From contig NC_082603.1 of NCBI RefSeq assembly GCF_030936135.1, positions 20,426,880 to 20,490,879 of the forward strand: DNA of 64,000 nt, given 5' to 3'. The position numbers were made by a program, and so were the translations under genes. Below, one piece after another: positions 53,701 to 64,000 of this stretch (position 1 is the stretch's first letter; each line of letters opens with the position of its first letter). This stretch comes from Gavia stellata (lineage: Eukaryota; Chordata; Aves; Gaviiformes; Gaviidae). The notes under the pieces were generated by a model. It was not told the origin of the DNA, made no database searches, and saw only the letters and a list, made by a program, of their open reading frames with translations.

Positions 53701-56700
53701 TTCAAGCAGATTTATAACTTCTGCCTGCTTCAGATCAAACCCTGGTCAGAAGAAATGCCACAGGTGCACACACAGCTGGAAAAAAATATAAGCTATCCCC
53801 TTGCGTATCACAGGTGGCATGAGGCTGGGCCTGCGGAGAGCTCTACTCAGAACCAAGGCAACATGGCGACAGGCAGGAAAGCCTGCTGGAGGAGATTTCT
53901 AAGGGAAGCGGAACTCAAGATCCAGAGATTTCTAGGTAATAGTGGCATACAAGGAGGTATTAAAAAAACCCCACCCAAAACCCCCTCCAAACAAATGAAA
54001 AACCCCTACCACACACAGAACCAGAAAACCCCCTGGACCCACCCCCGAACAGCAGGAGATTTGACCTAACAGTATATTTACACAATGCACAATATTTGTT
54101 TGTTTTATCGATTAACTTTTGTACGAAAAGTTAGCAAGCTTATACAAAAATTATTAACAAATGGTGTATGAGCACTACAAAGAGTACTCTGGCCTAAAAC
54201 ACAGTTTAAGAGTGAGTGGATCAGAGGAAAGCTCCTGAAAAAAATTAAAAGGTTTAGGACCTCTCAATTGCAGGGGTGCAATGACAGCAGAGAGAAAGGG
54301 GTCACAGATGGAGCAGTCCTGAAGAGCTACCATGAATTACTTTGCCTTTCTCCCACCTCCCACATGCACTGTATTTGTTATTCTCAAGCGCAGCTCCCAC
54401 AAGAGCCAGCAAGCCAGAAATTTTTGGGGGGTGAAAAAAAAATAAGACAGTATTTGGATAGGATTCATGGCAAGAATGCAAGAACTAAACTGATTAAGAC
54501 TAAACATTGGGCACCACTACAAACCCCCATCTGTTGTGCTAAATGCCAATCTCTGCTTGGTATTTAAAATGCACTTTATCAAAATACAATTCAATTTCTG
54601 TTCCAAAACTGTAATATAATCACTTGAAATCTGGAATTAAATGGGCTATTTAATTAAATCTCCAAATTTCATGTAGTGGAAAAATAAATATGTATGAAGA
54701 GATTCTGATAAATGCATGTGTGTATTTAATTTCTATAAAAACAGTATTTATAGCCTTAAATGTTGTCGAGATGTATATAGATGCCTCAGTGAATCCCGTG
54801 GTTATGGTACCACATTTCAGAAGCAAGTGAGATGCGTACGATTCAAGTTCTAAGTCCCACCATTAACCTGTTGTCTTAAATATCTTTAAATTTCTGTTTT
54901 GATTAGCAGGAATAATATCACAAGGCTTACAGCAAGCTAATTCTACCCTGGCAAGTTTTTGAAAAGAAACACAACTAAGTGTTAATACACTCAAAGGAAG
55001 TAGCATGAGCACTAGTTAACATTTTAATAGCTGGGAAACTCTTCAAAACACAAACTAAAATGGTATCATTGAAACAGACGTGTCAACAAGAACAAAACAC
55101 TTTGCTTCTCACAATATGAAAACAGTGGGGAAAAAAAGTCCGATGTGATATAAGCCTGGCAGAGGGCAAGTCAATCTTGTCTTAACATTGCGGTGAGACA
55201 CACTTACTGGCTCTCTTATGAAAATCTGACCAGCGAGAATTTTGTCTTGTTTCTGCTCTAAGAGATGCAAAGTCACAAAGGCTGGATTAATAAACGCTGC
55301 TTCAATTTGATACCTCATTTATCCCATTTTTTACTTTGAGAGCAAGGTTTTGATCTTATATTGCTGTTTAAACATTAATTACGTTAAAACGTAAAAGCTA
55401 ACTTACCCAGCTGCAATGGATAAGAAACTTCAGTTAAAAAAACCCCAAACATACAGAGCAGTTCTGAAAGAGCTCATTTGCTGGAATACAAACCCCAAAA
55501 GTTCTAAGTAAATGAAGGATCACAGAAGAGTTATTAACTGCATACAAGGTTGCTATTAAAATGGAAGCGCTATTAATTAATCTAACTGCACACTGTAAAC
55601 ACTTCTCTGGAATACTGGGAAGGACTGGTAAGAAATGGAGAAGCGAAGGGCATGGAAAAACCATGGAGAAAAAGGGAGAGGAACAGGATAAACAGTAAAC
55701 TAAGAGCAATTACAGCTGCAGTGCCTGAAGACCAGAAGACAGCACTAGAATCTGATCTTTGGGGGAGCACATTCAGAATTAATTTACGATGTGCAGCAAT
55801 TGTAAAATAGAAATTGTTCTTGTCCATTACAACTCAAAATCTGGAATGCAAGCAAAATCTTATTGTAATCCTGTCCGTGATTTTGAAGTCTTGAGTTAGA
55901 CAGTATTTTGTCAGTCTTATAAAAGCAAATTTGCAACAGTTAAGAGCTCTATAAAGAACCCAACTTTTCTTCTGGTTTTTTTCCCCCTTAATTTTCAGTA
56001 CTACAGGCTGTAATTTTAAGCTGTAAATTAAACAAACCTGAAGTCTTACTTAATTTTCCCCTCTTTACTTGGCTGTCTAGACAGCAGCAGCCTGCATAAG
56101 AGATGTGACAGATTTAGACAAACCAAAACAGGAGCTGGGTTTTCAGCTATCAGAGATAATACCTATCTTCTGTTGAATTTTGAGCAGTAGATATTCTACT
56201 GCACACAACTGCCACAGTCAGATTGACTTTCTTCTTCCTTCTTCTATTTTTATTAAGAGATAATAAAATCAATTTTATTTCCAAATCCAATTTTCAGTCT
56301 TTCCTCCTTATTCTTTTTCTTAAATCACAAAGTACTGGTCCAAACAGAGGCAGCAAACCCTGCTAATGCCAAAAGTACAACGTAACATAGACTACTCCAA
56401 GGAGACAGAACCAAACCCAACTAACATCAAGTCACTTAAAATGTGAATCCCTGAAATTTTGTTTAAAAAACCCAAATGTATAATGTAAATCAGTAAATTC
56501 ATTCAGTCACAAATACAATCAAGTCTTGTACTAGCTCTGCTCATCAGTTGTACATGCATATACGTCCCGATTCAATCATTTTCCAACCAAAAAACCCATA
56601 GATGAGAAAAAACCTGCGTTCTTAATTTAAAAGAAAATCCAGACCCAATGCTCATCAAAACTTATAAACGAATACACTTCATTTAAAAAAGTAACTCCTC

Positions 56701-58664
56701 CCTCAAGACACAAACAAATAAATGCTACATTTCCCAGTTACACTGAAAGCCTCTCTTCCTCTCTACCAAGAAACCCAAAACAAACAACCAAAACCTATGA
56801 ACCAAGCTGGGATTTATTATTCAAATCCTAAATTATTGATTATATACAAGACTTCCTCAACGCAGACAAACGGAATACCTTATCTAACATCCAAGCATGG
56901 GACATGACCTAAAGTCTCTCGCAGATTCCTGGTGGGTGAGAGCTGTTCCATTCCTTCGGGTCTTTTGGTCCTTCAGGGTGGCACCGCTCTTTCTTGCCCA
57001 AGCTTTCCTTTCAAATTAAAGCATTATTAAGAACCTTTTGCTGTTAGAGTTGGTTTTTTTTGCTCCGCTCCTCTAAAATGACCAGTTAGAACTGGCATCC
57101 AGGTAGTTCTGGAATATGTTAAAACTAAGCTTTGGCTTAAGGAAAGGAGTCTCTCTCATACCTTCTCCCTGCCCCTGAAGTGTTCATTGAAGAGAATTAT
57201 TCTAGACTACCGGAGACAACACATTTGTAAATCTGCTTCCTCTCTTGCAACAATCCACATGCTTTCAGGCTTAAAAGTCCAAGAAATAGCAGTTTGGTTT
57301 GTTAGGTGGCAGTGAAGTGTTCAGTATGGGCTGGTATAAATACAAAAAACCCCAGTCCTGTCCTTCCAGAGTCACTCGTTCCTGCCTTTCTATCATGACC
57401 TTCCTTGAAAGACCAAAAGCATCCTTGTGGCTGACTGCCAAGCCAGGTCAGGGAATTAGGCCAGATTAGAAAGTAATGGACAGAAGGCAGGGGAGGACAA
57501 GGGACATGAATTTTCATACAAAGCAGCTCCCCGTTCTTTTCATCACATAAATGCTTCTCCTGGGGTGAGGGAGGGCACAAGTGGGGTGGAGAAGGGCAAA
57601 TATGTGGGGCAAGATAGAACTGCTCGTTTTCTGAAGGAATACTGGTTTGTGCTAGTGTAACATGACCATGAAAGTACAGCATTGGACTACTGAAAAGGCT
57701 TCTGAGCAATAATTCTAAGTTATTAATCTTCAATTATTCTATTATATAAGTTAATTTTATTAACTTAAAATTTTAAATTAATACTTGCAAGTTTAATACA
57801 ATTACTTTCAAATGCAGCACTTAACACTCCCTACATATAAAATTAGTTCATACACAAAAGGTTACGTGAAGAAGCGTTAGCACGTAAAATCCTCAATTAT
57901 CATACACTGATGTGCTTTGTGAGCAATTAGGAATTAAGCTTCATGTGCAGTACCACCGTCTATAGTTGTAGCTCAACTTTATCCAGCAAGTAATCTGAAA
58001 TGTTGCAACTACCACAGGACCTATAGCGTAAAAGACCGCCTTCCCATGTGAAATATAACAAGTATTACTTTACAAAGAAAATTGAAAACTGTGCAAAACC
58101 TGAAAATTCAAACATTTCTGTTTCTGCAGTGCATATATTTCCATGGTTACCATGTGGGGGGAACCACCCCCAAAACCCACAAAACAACCAACATTTTAAG
58201 AATGAGATCCAAGAACAAAATTTTTTAGGGCACTACTATAAAATATCTTCTAAAGGTATTACATTCTTGAGTAAAGGTTGTTAGTCAATTCTAGTAGTTA
58301 AATACAAATATACAAAATATTCAGATTTTCCTCTTACAGTCAAAACAACTTACAAAGCAAAACGTTTATGGTATCTGCTGCAGTTTTCCTCTAGGTTAAG
58401 CTATCCACCCCTCTGCACTGTAAGATACTGGCCAGCACCAACTTTCCTCTCCAGATTACTGCCCCACCTTCCCTCTTTGTAAAAGTTCAGTGACTGAAGA
58501 GGATAACATGTTACTGGGCAGCTACCACTGGGAGTATGTTCTAGGGTTACGTTATTAGAAACAGTAAGCAAAAATCTGCAGGTAGTTGATCTGATCTGCA
58601 TATTGACTAATAAATTCCCTCCAAGCAGACAATGCCTCTCATAACGCTAGATACACTCATGCAC

Positions 58665-58837
58665 AAATACCCTTTTCTTTAGAAGTAACTCAAGTTTTAC
58701 CAAATTCAACTCTTCCTTATATTCAAAACTAAACAGCTGCAGGGGCTGTTCACTCTATGGATGCATTTTACAAGTTACTTGTGTTGCTCTTGTGTTGCTT
58801 TTTCTTTTTTCAAGTATTTCATGCAAGGCATCAAAAT
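58665..58837 (+). repeat. Diverged direct repeat, copy A
   Basis: About 173 bp sharing ordered blocks with 59723-59900: AAATACCC then TTTC-TTTGGAAG-like sequence; CAGTTTTA(C/T)-like; GGGxCTGTTCACTxTATGGAT; CTCTTGTGTTG; TTTTTTCAAGTATTT. Substitutions and small indels separate the copies. Either an old local duplication or two members of an unnamed dispersed repeat. Confidence 0.7.
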
Positions 58838-59722
58838 AATAGTGGATACGGCAATCTTTGTTTAACTGCACTCGTGTCTAAGTCCGCTTCCCACAAAACT
58901 ACTTTGTCCCAGCCCTCGCATTAGCAAAACCACACAAATTCTCATATACGTGCACTAGGATCAGTGAGACACATCTTCACAGCTGTCAGGGTAAATCAGC
59001 AAAATAGCTCTTCATCTCTTCGCAAGATTTGAGATTCTGACACATCGCTATACTGACATATCTCCCACAGAACACACTTTCCATATTTACAGGAAAGGGT
59101 TGCCTGCAGTAACTAGTCAAGCAGGAGAAGTTCATTTATAACCTTAAAATAGCAGAGAGACTGACTTCCTGGATCAGGAAGTCTTATGTAAATAAACACA
59201 TTTCACAATTCAACACATTGAGTGAACAAGTTTTTGTTTGTCTCAGGATTGGGGCAGGCAAAAAGTAGGTAAGAGTGTTTACTACCCATCCTGATAATGG
59301 GACTTCAGAGAGAAACTGGTTAAAGTCAGTGCTTATTTGGATGAAACACAGGCATAAAACTCGCGCAGAATTGAGTTGCAAATCCTGCAAAAAAATTTAA
59401 ATGAAAAAACTAAACCATAAGAATTCTTAATGGACTGGAGTACCTGTCAGCAACTAGAATGAATAAAGGAAAACATCAAAAACATTATTGAAGTTACAAA
59501 ACTGCCCATAAGAACCTCAACAATTAAAGCTGGGAAACTCCTGTTGCGAAATTTGGCCTGCAACAGCAGTACTGGCAGCAACTCTTAGAGGAACCAGCAA
59601 CAAGAATTATATAAACAATTTGAGATGTAAACTAAAAACCGAGGAACAAAATATACATAAGAAATGTAACAACAGGGACTAGACTAAGTCACAGTTCAAG
59701 ACATGCAAAATTACAACATACC

Positions 59723-59900
59723 AAATACCCTTTCCTTTGGAAGAAACCTCAGTTTTATTAAACTCACTTTTTGCTTATACCCCAAACCAAGCACCCTGAG
59801 GGACTGTTCACTGTATGGATGAATTTTAAGAACTACGTCAATGCAGCAACTCTTGTGTTGTCTTTTGTTTTTTCAAGTATTTTGTACAAGAATCAGAACA
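59723..59900 (+). repeat. Diverged direct repeat, copy B
   Basis: The partner of 58665-58837, about 1.06 kb downstream on the plus strand, in the same orientation and with the same order of blocks. The flanks do not align obviously. Confidence 0.7.
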
Positions 59901-61399
59901 AAACATGAATCCAAGTCAACACCTAAGAGATTATCCTAGTCCGCTGTCAGAGGGTAATGGGTAACATTGGGGAATTTTTGAAAGGAAGAAACCATTAGTC
60001 CCATGAGACGCATATAGGAAGATGTATAGTTCTGGCACCTGGGCATTCCATGGCATCCCTCCATTTTCTATAGTCTATTCAGCAGTGGGAATAATTAGTT
60101 GCTACTTGTTGTCCCTTGCCCTTAAAAGATGTTCCCAATGCACATAACTAAGACAGTTACACTACCTCTCTTCACCCTCACTCCTGACACACTCCTCCAG
60201 TGCACACAAAGCTGGACAATAATTCAGCAGAGTCTATCAGCATTGCTCATACTCTTTCCTCATACCGCTCCATCTGTCTCCACACGCATTTGGTAACTAC
60301 TATCTTAGGAGTGTAAATTTCTATATCAGCAATTACCTCTATTTGCAGTATTTGAAAGTACTAACCCCATCAGGTACTTGGTGCTACTTGGGAGTATTAA
60401 GCCTATTCCTAGTGAAACAGAAGATCGAGCAGAGTAGCACCTTTCAGAACTGGGAGCTGGGGCTATTAAAGTTACTTGGCCTTTCAGTTTTATCTGTTCA
60501 AGAATGTTCTTCTGTTCAAAACAAAAACCCTAAACCAAAGAAACAGAAAACCAGTTTTTCCCTCTTTCAAGTCTTTCCAGAAAAAAAAAAATTATATAAC
60601 TGCAGCTCTCCTAAAAAAAAAAAAAGCCAATTGTACTTGCAATTTAAAAAAATATATCACTTTTTCATCAAGGTTTCACTTGCATCTTGGCAATCTTCCA
60701 CAAGGAGAGCATCTGATTTTATACACTGACAGGGTGTAATGTAACACTGCTGTAGTGAAGACAGCCACAAAGGTGCACTGAAAAGCAGAAGTGGTTTAAA
60801 TGGGGAAATGTTTACAGTGAAGACTTAATATAATCTTCACTTAATGGAGCAGGAGATAGTCACCCTTCCCTTGTCAAAATTAGACTTCTCATTTATAGAT
60901 CTGTTTGCTTGGGAACTGACACTTTGTAAAAGTTGCAGCTATTTACTTCTGTTTTTAATGGAACTGTGAACCTGGATGTCAAGATGAATTAAATCTACAC
61001 ATGCAAATTGCAGAATAAAGCCCCAGGGAAAAGAGAAGAAAACAAAACAACCACCCCACCCAGAAAGAAAAACCCCAACCAAACAACAAAACAAAACACC
61101 TGTAACCTCTTCTTCACCTAGTTTGTAAGAAACTTATTCCCTTAAAATGATGCAATCATAACAGAATACCAAAAAAAACCCATCCCCCAAGCAGCAAAAT
61201 TCAAAATTCATAGAGCTGGTTTCCACAAACCTTAATTCCTGTGGAAGCTACAGCCTAACTCTAAGAGAAAAAGGCAATGGAAAACCCAGCCTAGTAACCA
61301 GCGAAAAGCAGAGACTCTCTGACCCAACGAGAGACCTCTCCATCAGTAGACGAAGGCAGCTGCATGATGCTGAGGAAGCACAGCGAGGCTGCAGTTTCA

Positions 61400-61620
61400 C
61401 CCTCACTTTCCAGAGAGACTGATCAGGGGCAGGCGGTGGTGGGGAGGGAGGTCGGGCTGCTGCCGCATCCCTGTGGCAGGAGCAGAGGCCGGCTGTGAGC
61501 CCGTGAGGCCGCACCAGCTCCCCACCGGAGCCTCCACTGGGGTCCCGCCTGGCACCATCCCCGCAGGAGTGCGGGGAGCACACAAGGGAGGCTGGGCCAC
61601 CTCTTTCGGGGACAGCCCGC
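61400..61620. promoter_or_regulatory. GC-rich CpG-containing patch in the PRKACB 5' intron
   Basis: About 220 bp with roughly a dozen CpGs in an otherwise AT-rich intron. This could be an intronic promoter for an alternative PRKACB transcript or a regulatory element. A minus-strand donor-like site (GGAAA|GTGAGG) ends at 61407, but the open frame before it would leave in phase 0, which does not fit exon 2. Confidence 0.35.
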
Positions 61621-62853
61621 ATTTAGGTTTACTTGAACAGCCATGATACTGTAACATAGATCTCCATAATGTATGCACAAAGTTCTGAAATCTTGTCCTA
61701 TATCAGTACCAGTTTTGACATTGGTATATTGTCGTACTTTGTATACCGAGGAAACGACAGCCACACTTTTCGTTTCAGGGAAGATGACCTCAACACATTT
61801 GTATGAGATAAGTGTATATATAAGCTGGTATGAGATAAGGCAGTGGGATGACTCCTCCTACTCTTTATCTCATGCCATGTACAAAAGTGAAACCTTCGTA
61901 AAAATGGTCCTTTAAATTTGTAGGATAAAGCAAAACCACGCAGAGACATACACACACAAACCCCATATACATGATTAACTGTTTTTTCTTTTCAAGCAAT
62001 CTCTAACCCTTTTAAGTAATTTTTACAAAGCTCCAGACTATCTGCTTGAAACAAAAAGGCATAATTTCAGAAACTAATATATTTGGGCTTTTTGCAAAAA
62101 ATTTTCAAAGGATATCTGCTTCTAAGGAAATAAATGTACAGAGTTTATATATTTAGATACAACTTTCAATATATTCTAACTAAGAATAAAGTACTTCATA
62201 ATTCCATTAAATTCAAAGTACCGTATAAGAAGCAGTTACAGTGGTTTTGGAAAGCAAATACCTGCCTGATAAGTTTACTGGATCTATTACAAGATCTCAT
62301 ATCAAATGAGACTCCCCTCCCCTACTTCCATGAATGACCTCAACTATTCTGCTATCCCATCATTTAGAAAGAATAAAAATCATAGAAGAATAAGCTGGTT
62401 CAGATGAAAAACAACAAAAGCCAGTTCAGAATTTTCAGATGATTATTACAATAATTTCAGAAGGTCTCTCTTTTGTATCAATTCAGATAAAACAATTTAT
62501 TATGAGTGGCACAGAAAATTAAGTGAACTGACACACACATCATTCAATTACAAAATTTTCCAAATCAGATTCTGTGCCTTATTTAATGATTTGGAACAGT
62601 TATTTCTAAAAGAAAGCTTTAAAACAGAATTTCAAATACTAAATACCAGTTATGCAAAGCAAAATGTTTAATAAAAACTGCAGATATTTAAGACTAGCAA
62701 TTTTTAATAGAAACTCACAATGAGTCCATTATAAAAACAAAGAGATCAGTAGTCAATGCAGCTATGCAGACAAGAAAGGGAAACCTGGTAGATTTTTCCT
62801 GATTACAAAGACGGAACAAAAAAATAGTGTCAAAGGCAATAGAAAAGACTTAC

Positions 62854-62860
62854 CATTCAT
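62854..62860 (-). other. PRKACB: Candidate short alternative first coding exon of PRKACB
   Basis: On the minus strand ATGAATG is followed by the near-perfect donor GTAAGTCT. Seven coding nt leave in phase 1, exactly the phase exon 2 needs, giving Met-Asn-Val followed by [10 protein letters not shown]. Very short alternative N-termini are known for mammalian PRKACB, so the arrangement is plausible. A good acceptor (CTTTTCAG) lies one base before the ATG, so it could instead be an 8-nt microexon or chance. There is no transcript evidence. Confidence 0.3.
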
Positions 62861-64000
62861 GCTGAAAAGCTAGTTTTCAGAAACATATTGCTCCTAATAT
62901 TAATCCAACAGTTGATGAAATATGTTAATCTCTACAAAATCAGTGCTTCAATCTCTAAACACACTTATACACTAACTGGAAAGAGAGAGCACACAGAATC
63001 CAGAGAGCTGTTCTTCCTTACGAGCTCCTTGTGATGCAAAAAACTATGAAGCACAAAATACCAGTAGTAAACCAAAATCAATATTCAGGACACAGATATT
63101 TGGTTTTACTCATTAACTACTTCTGTTCTGACCAATGCTACCTATTCATGCTAAAGCAACTCAAAATGGCAGGGGGAAAAAAGCATGCAAACACCAGGAG
63201 GTTTTAAGATGTTCTCAATTATATCAAGCACTGGTTGTTTCCATGGCAACCTTAGACCAGAATTATCTGTTGACTTGTACCCAACTAGTAGTTATTCTAA
63301 AGCTTTAATCAATTCACACAATGTGCACTGGATGTTATTTCACATTTTGCATGTATTTTTCTCTACATATATATATAGTAATTATTAGGCTAAATGTCTG
63401 TAAGACATTCCGTATGATTTGAAAGTATATTGATATTATTTTGAATCAGTTAGAGACCAAATAATATTCCTTTGACTATTCACCACCCATCCACTTCCAC
63501 TTGCAATGTAGAGACCATGAAGATGACAGAAAGATTCAATAGTGGTGACTCTCCTCACCATTTCAGCTATCCAAGTTGTTAATGTGTTCTCTTATAATGC
63601 ATAGATTTGGACAATAATTGTTATCAGTTCAAGAATAAAAGATTCACACTGATCTTACTGTCTCTACGTTCAAAACCAAGTAGCCTCATTCTCCCTTCCC
63701 TTCCCATTTCAATCTTCCAAAGAGGAACAAGCAACTAAGAAAACAAAACGAAAATCAGAACATAGGTTCCATATGGCTGCAAGTGGTCAAGATGTCTGAA
63801 CTACGAATGAAATACATCCTTCTGATGACTACCATCATATCCCTTTCATCCTTTGGCTGCACAGCACAACTGACCTGGTTCAGGCCGTACAATCACACGT
63901 GCGCTCAGTCAGCTTTTTAAAACAGATTCCAAGGCCCACCGTGCCCTGAGCCACCTCCGCCCTACTGGGTTCTGAGGATTTTACAAAACATATTCATTTG

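Larger units (their letters stand above)
49567..64000 (-). other. PRKACB: PRKACB 5' intron (partial)
   Basis: 14.4 kb upstream of the first common exon with no recognised domain-coding exon. The standard first exon (MGNAATAKKG-type, myristoylation signal) is not visible. The stretch contains a C18 run at 50753-50770, A/C-rich low-complexity patches at about 53960-54045 and 61025-61100, a diverged local duplication (58665 and 59723), a GC-rich CpG-containing patch at 61400-61620, and a candidate short first exon at 62854-62860. Confidence 0.7.

Noticed and set aside
53560-54069. 169-codon plus-strand open frame in the PRKACB intron
   Set aside because: No recognisable domain; it ends in A/C-rich low-complexity sequence and is antisense to the host gene. 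Probably chance.
57170-57200. GAAG|GTATGA donor preceded by ATG on the minus strand
   Set aside because: 26 coding nt leave in phase 2, which does not fit exon 2.
61248-61764. Overlapping minus-strand frames in the GC-rich patch, considered as a PRKACB first exon
   Set aside because: The best donor (ending at 61407) leaves in phase 0 and exon 2 needs phase 1; there is no resemblance to known PKA-beta N-termini.
62260-62330. CAG|GTATTT donor preceded by an ATG frame, considered as an alternative PRKACB first exon
   Set aside because: The ATG-to-donor distance is 39 nt, phase 0, incompatible with exon 2.

Overview
This is a piece of a bird nuclear genome. The evidence is vertebrate-type split genes with long AT-rich introns, chicken-repeat-1 (CR1) LINE copies of several ages, and a solo endogenous-retrovirus LTR of a type common in birds. 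There is no operon structure. Nearly all open frames longer than 60 codons are chance frames, repeat sequence or CpG-island frames. The species cannot be told from this window.

Two protein-coding genes are supported, both on the minus strand. PRKACB (catalytic subunit beta of cAMP-dependent protein kinase) occupies the right half. Nine coding exons lie between 49566 and 32529, all with canonical GT/AG junctions and compatible phases. Only the N-terminal exon is missing, and it should lie beyond 64000 or be one of several alternative first exons. The nine exons total 1010 nt; adding the 46 nt expected for the usual first exon gives exactly 351 codons plus a stop. SAMD13 (small single-SAM-domain protein) lies downstream in the left part: coding exons at 14402-14350, 10251-10140 and 4822-4679 join to a complete 102-residue protein. 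The order PRKACB then SAMD13, same strand, is that of human chromosome 1p31.1.

Layout: 1-4636 left flank, with one unexplained exon-like segment at 4400-4456. 4637-14434 SAMD13 body, with a decayed DNAJB6-like pseudogene in intron 2. About 15580-16400 CpG island, probably the SAMD13 promoter. 16400-30380 intergenic, holding a second, unassigned CpG island (about 18860-19130), an ancient antisense CR1 fragment, a solo LTR with a perfect 5-bp target duplication, a long 5'-truncated CR1 with reverse-transcriptase sequence, and a short CR1 tail. About 30380-32528 probable PRKACB 3'UTR. 32529-49566 PRKACB exons. 49567-64000 PRKACB 5' intron, with a candidate 7-nt coding first exon, a diverged local duplication and a C18 homopolymer.

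The two genes are neighbours by conserved synteny and no shared pathway is evident. I see no novel multi-gene system here. The most interesting items are the candidate short PRKACB first exon, the orphan CpG island, the exon-like segment beyond the SAMD13 stop, and the LTR with an in-frame 45-bp minisatellite.
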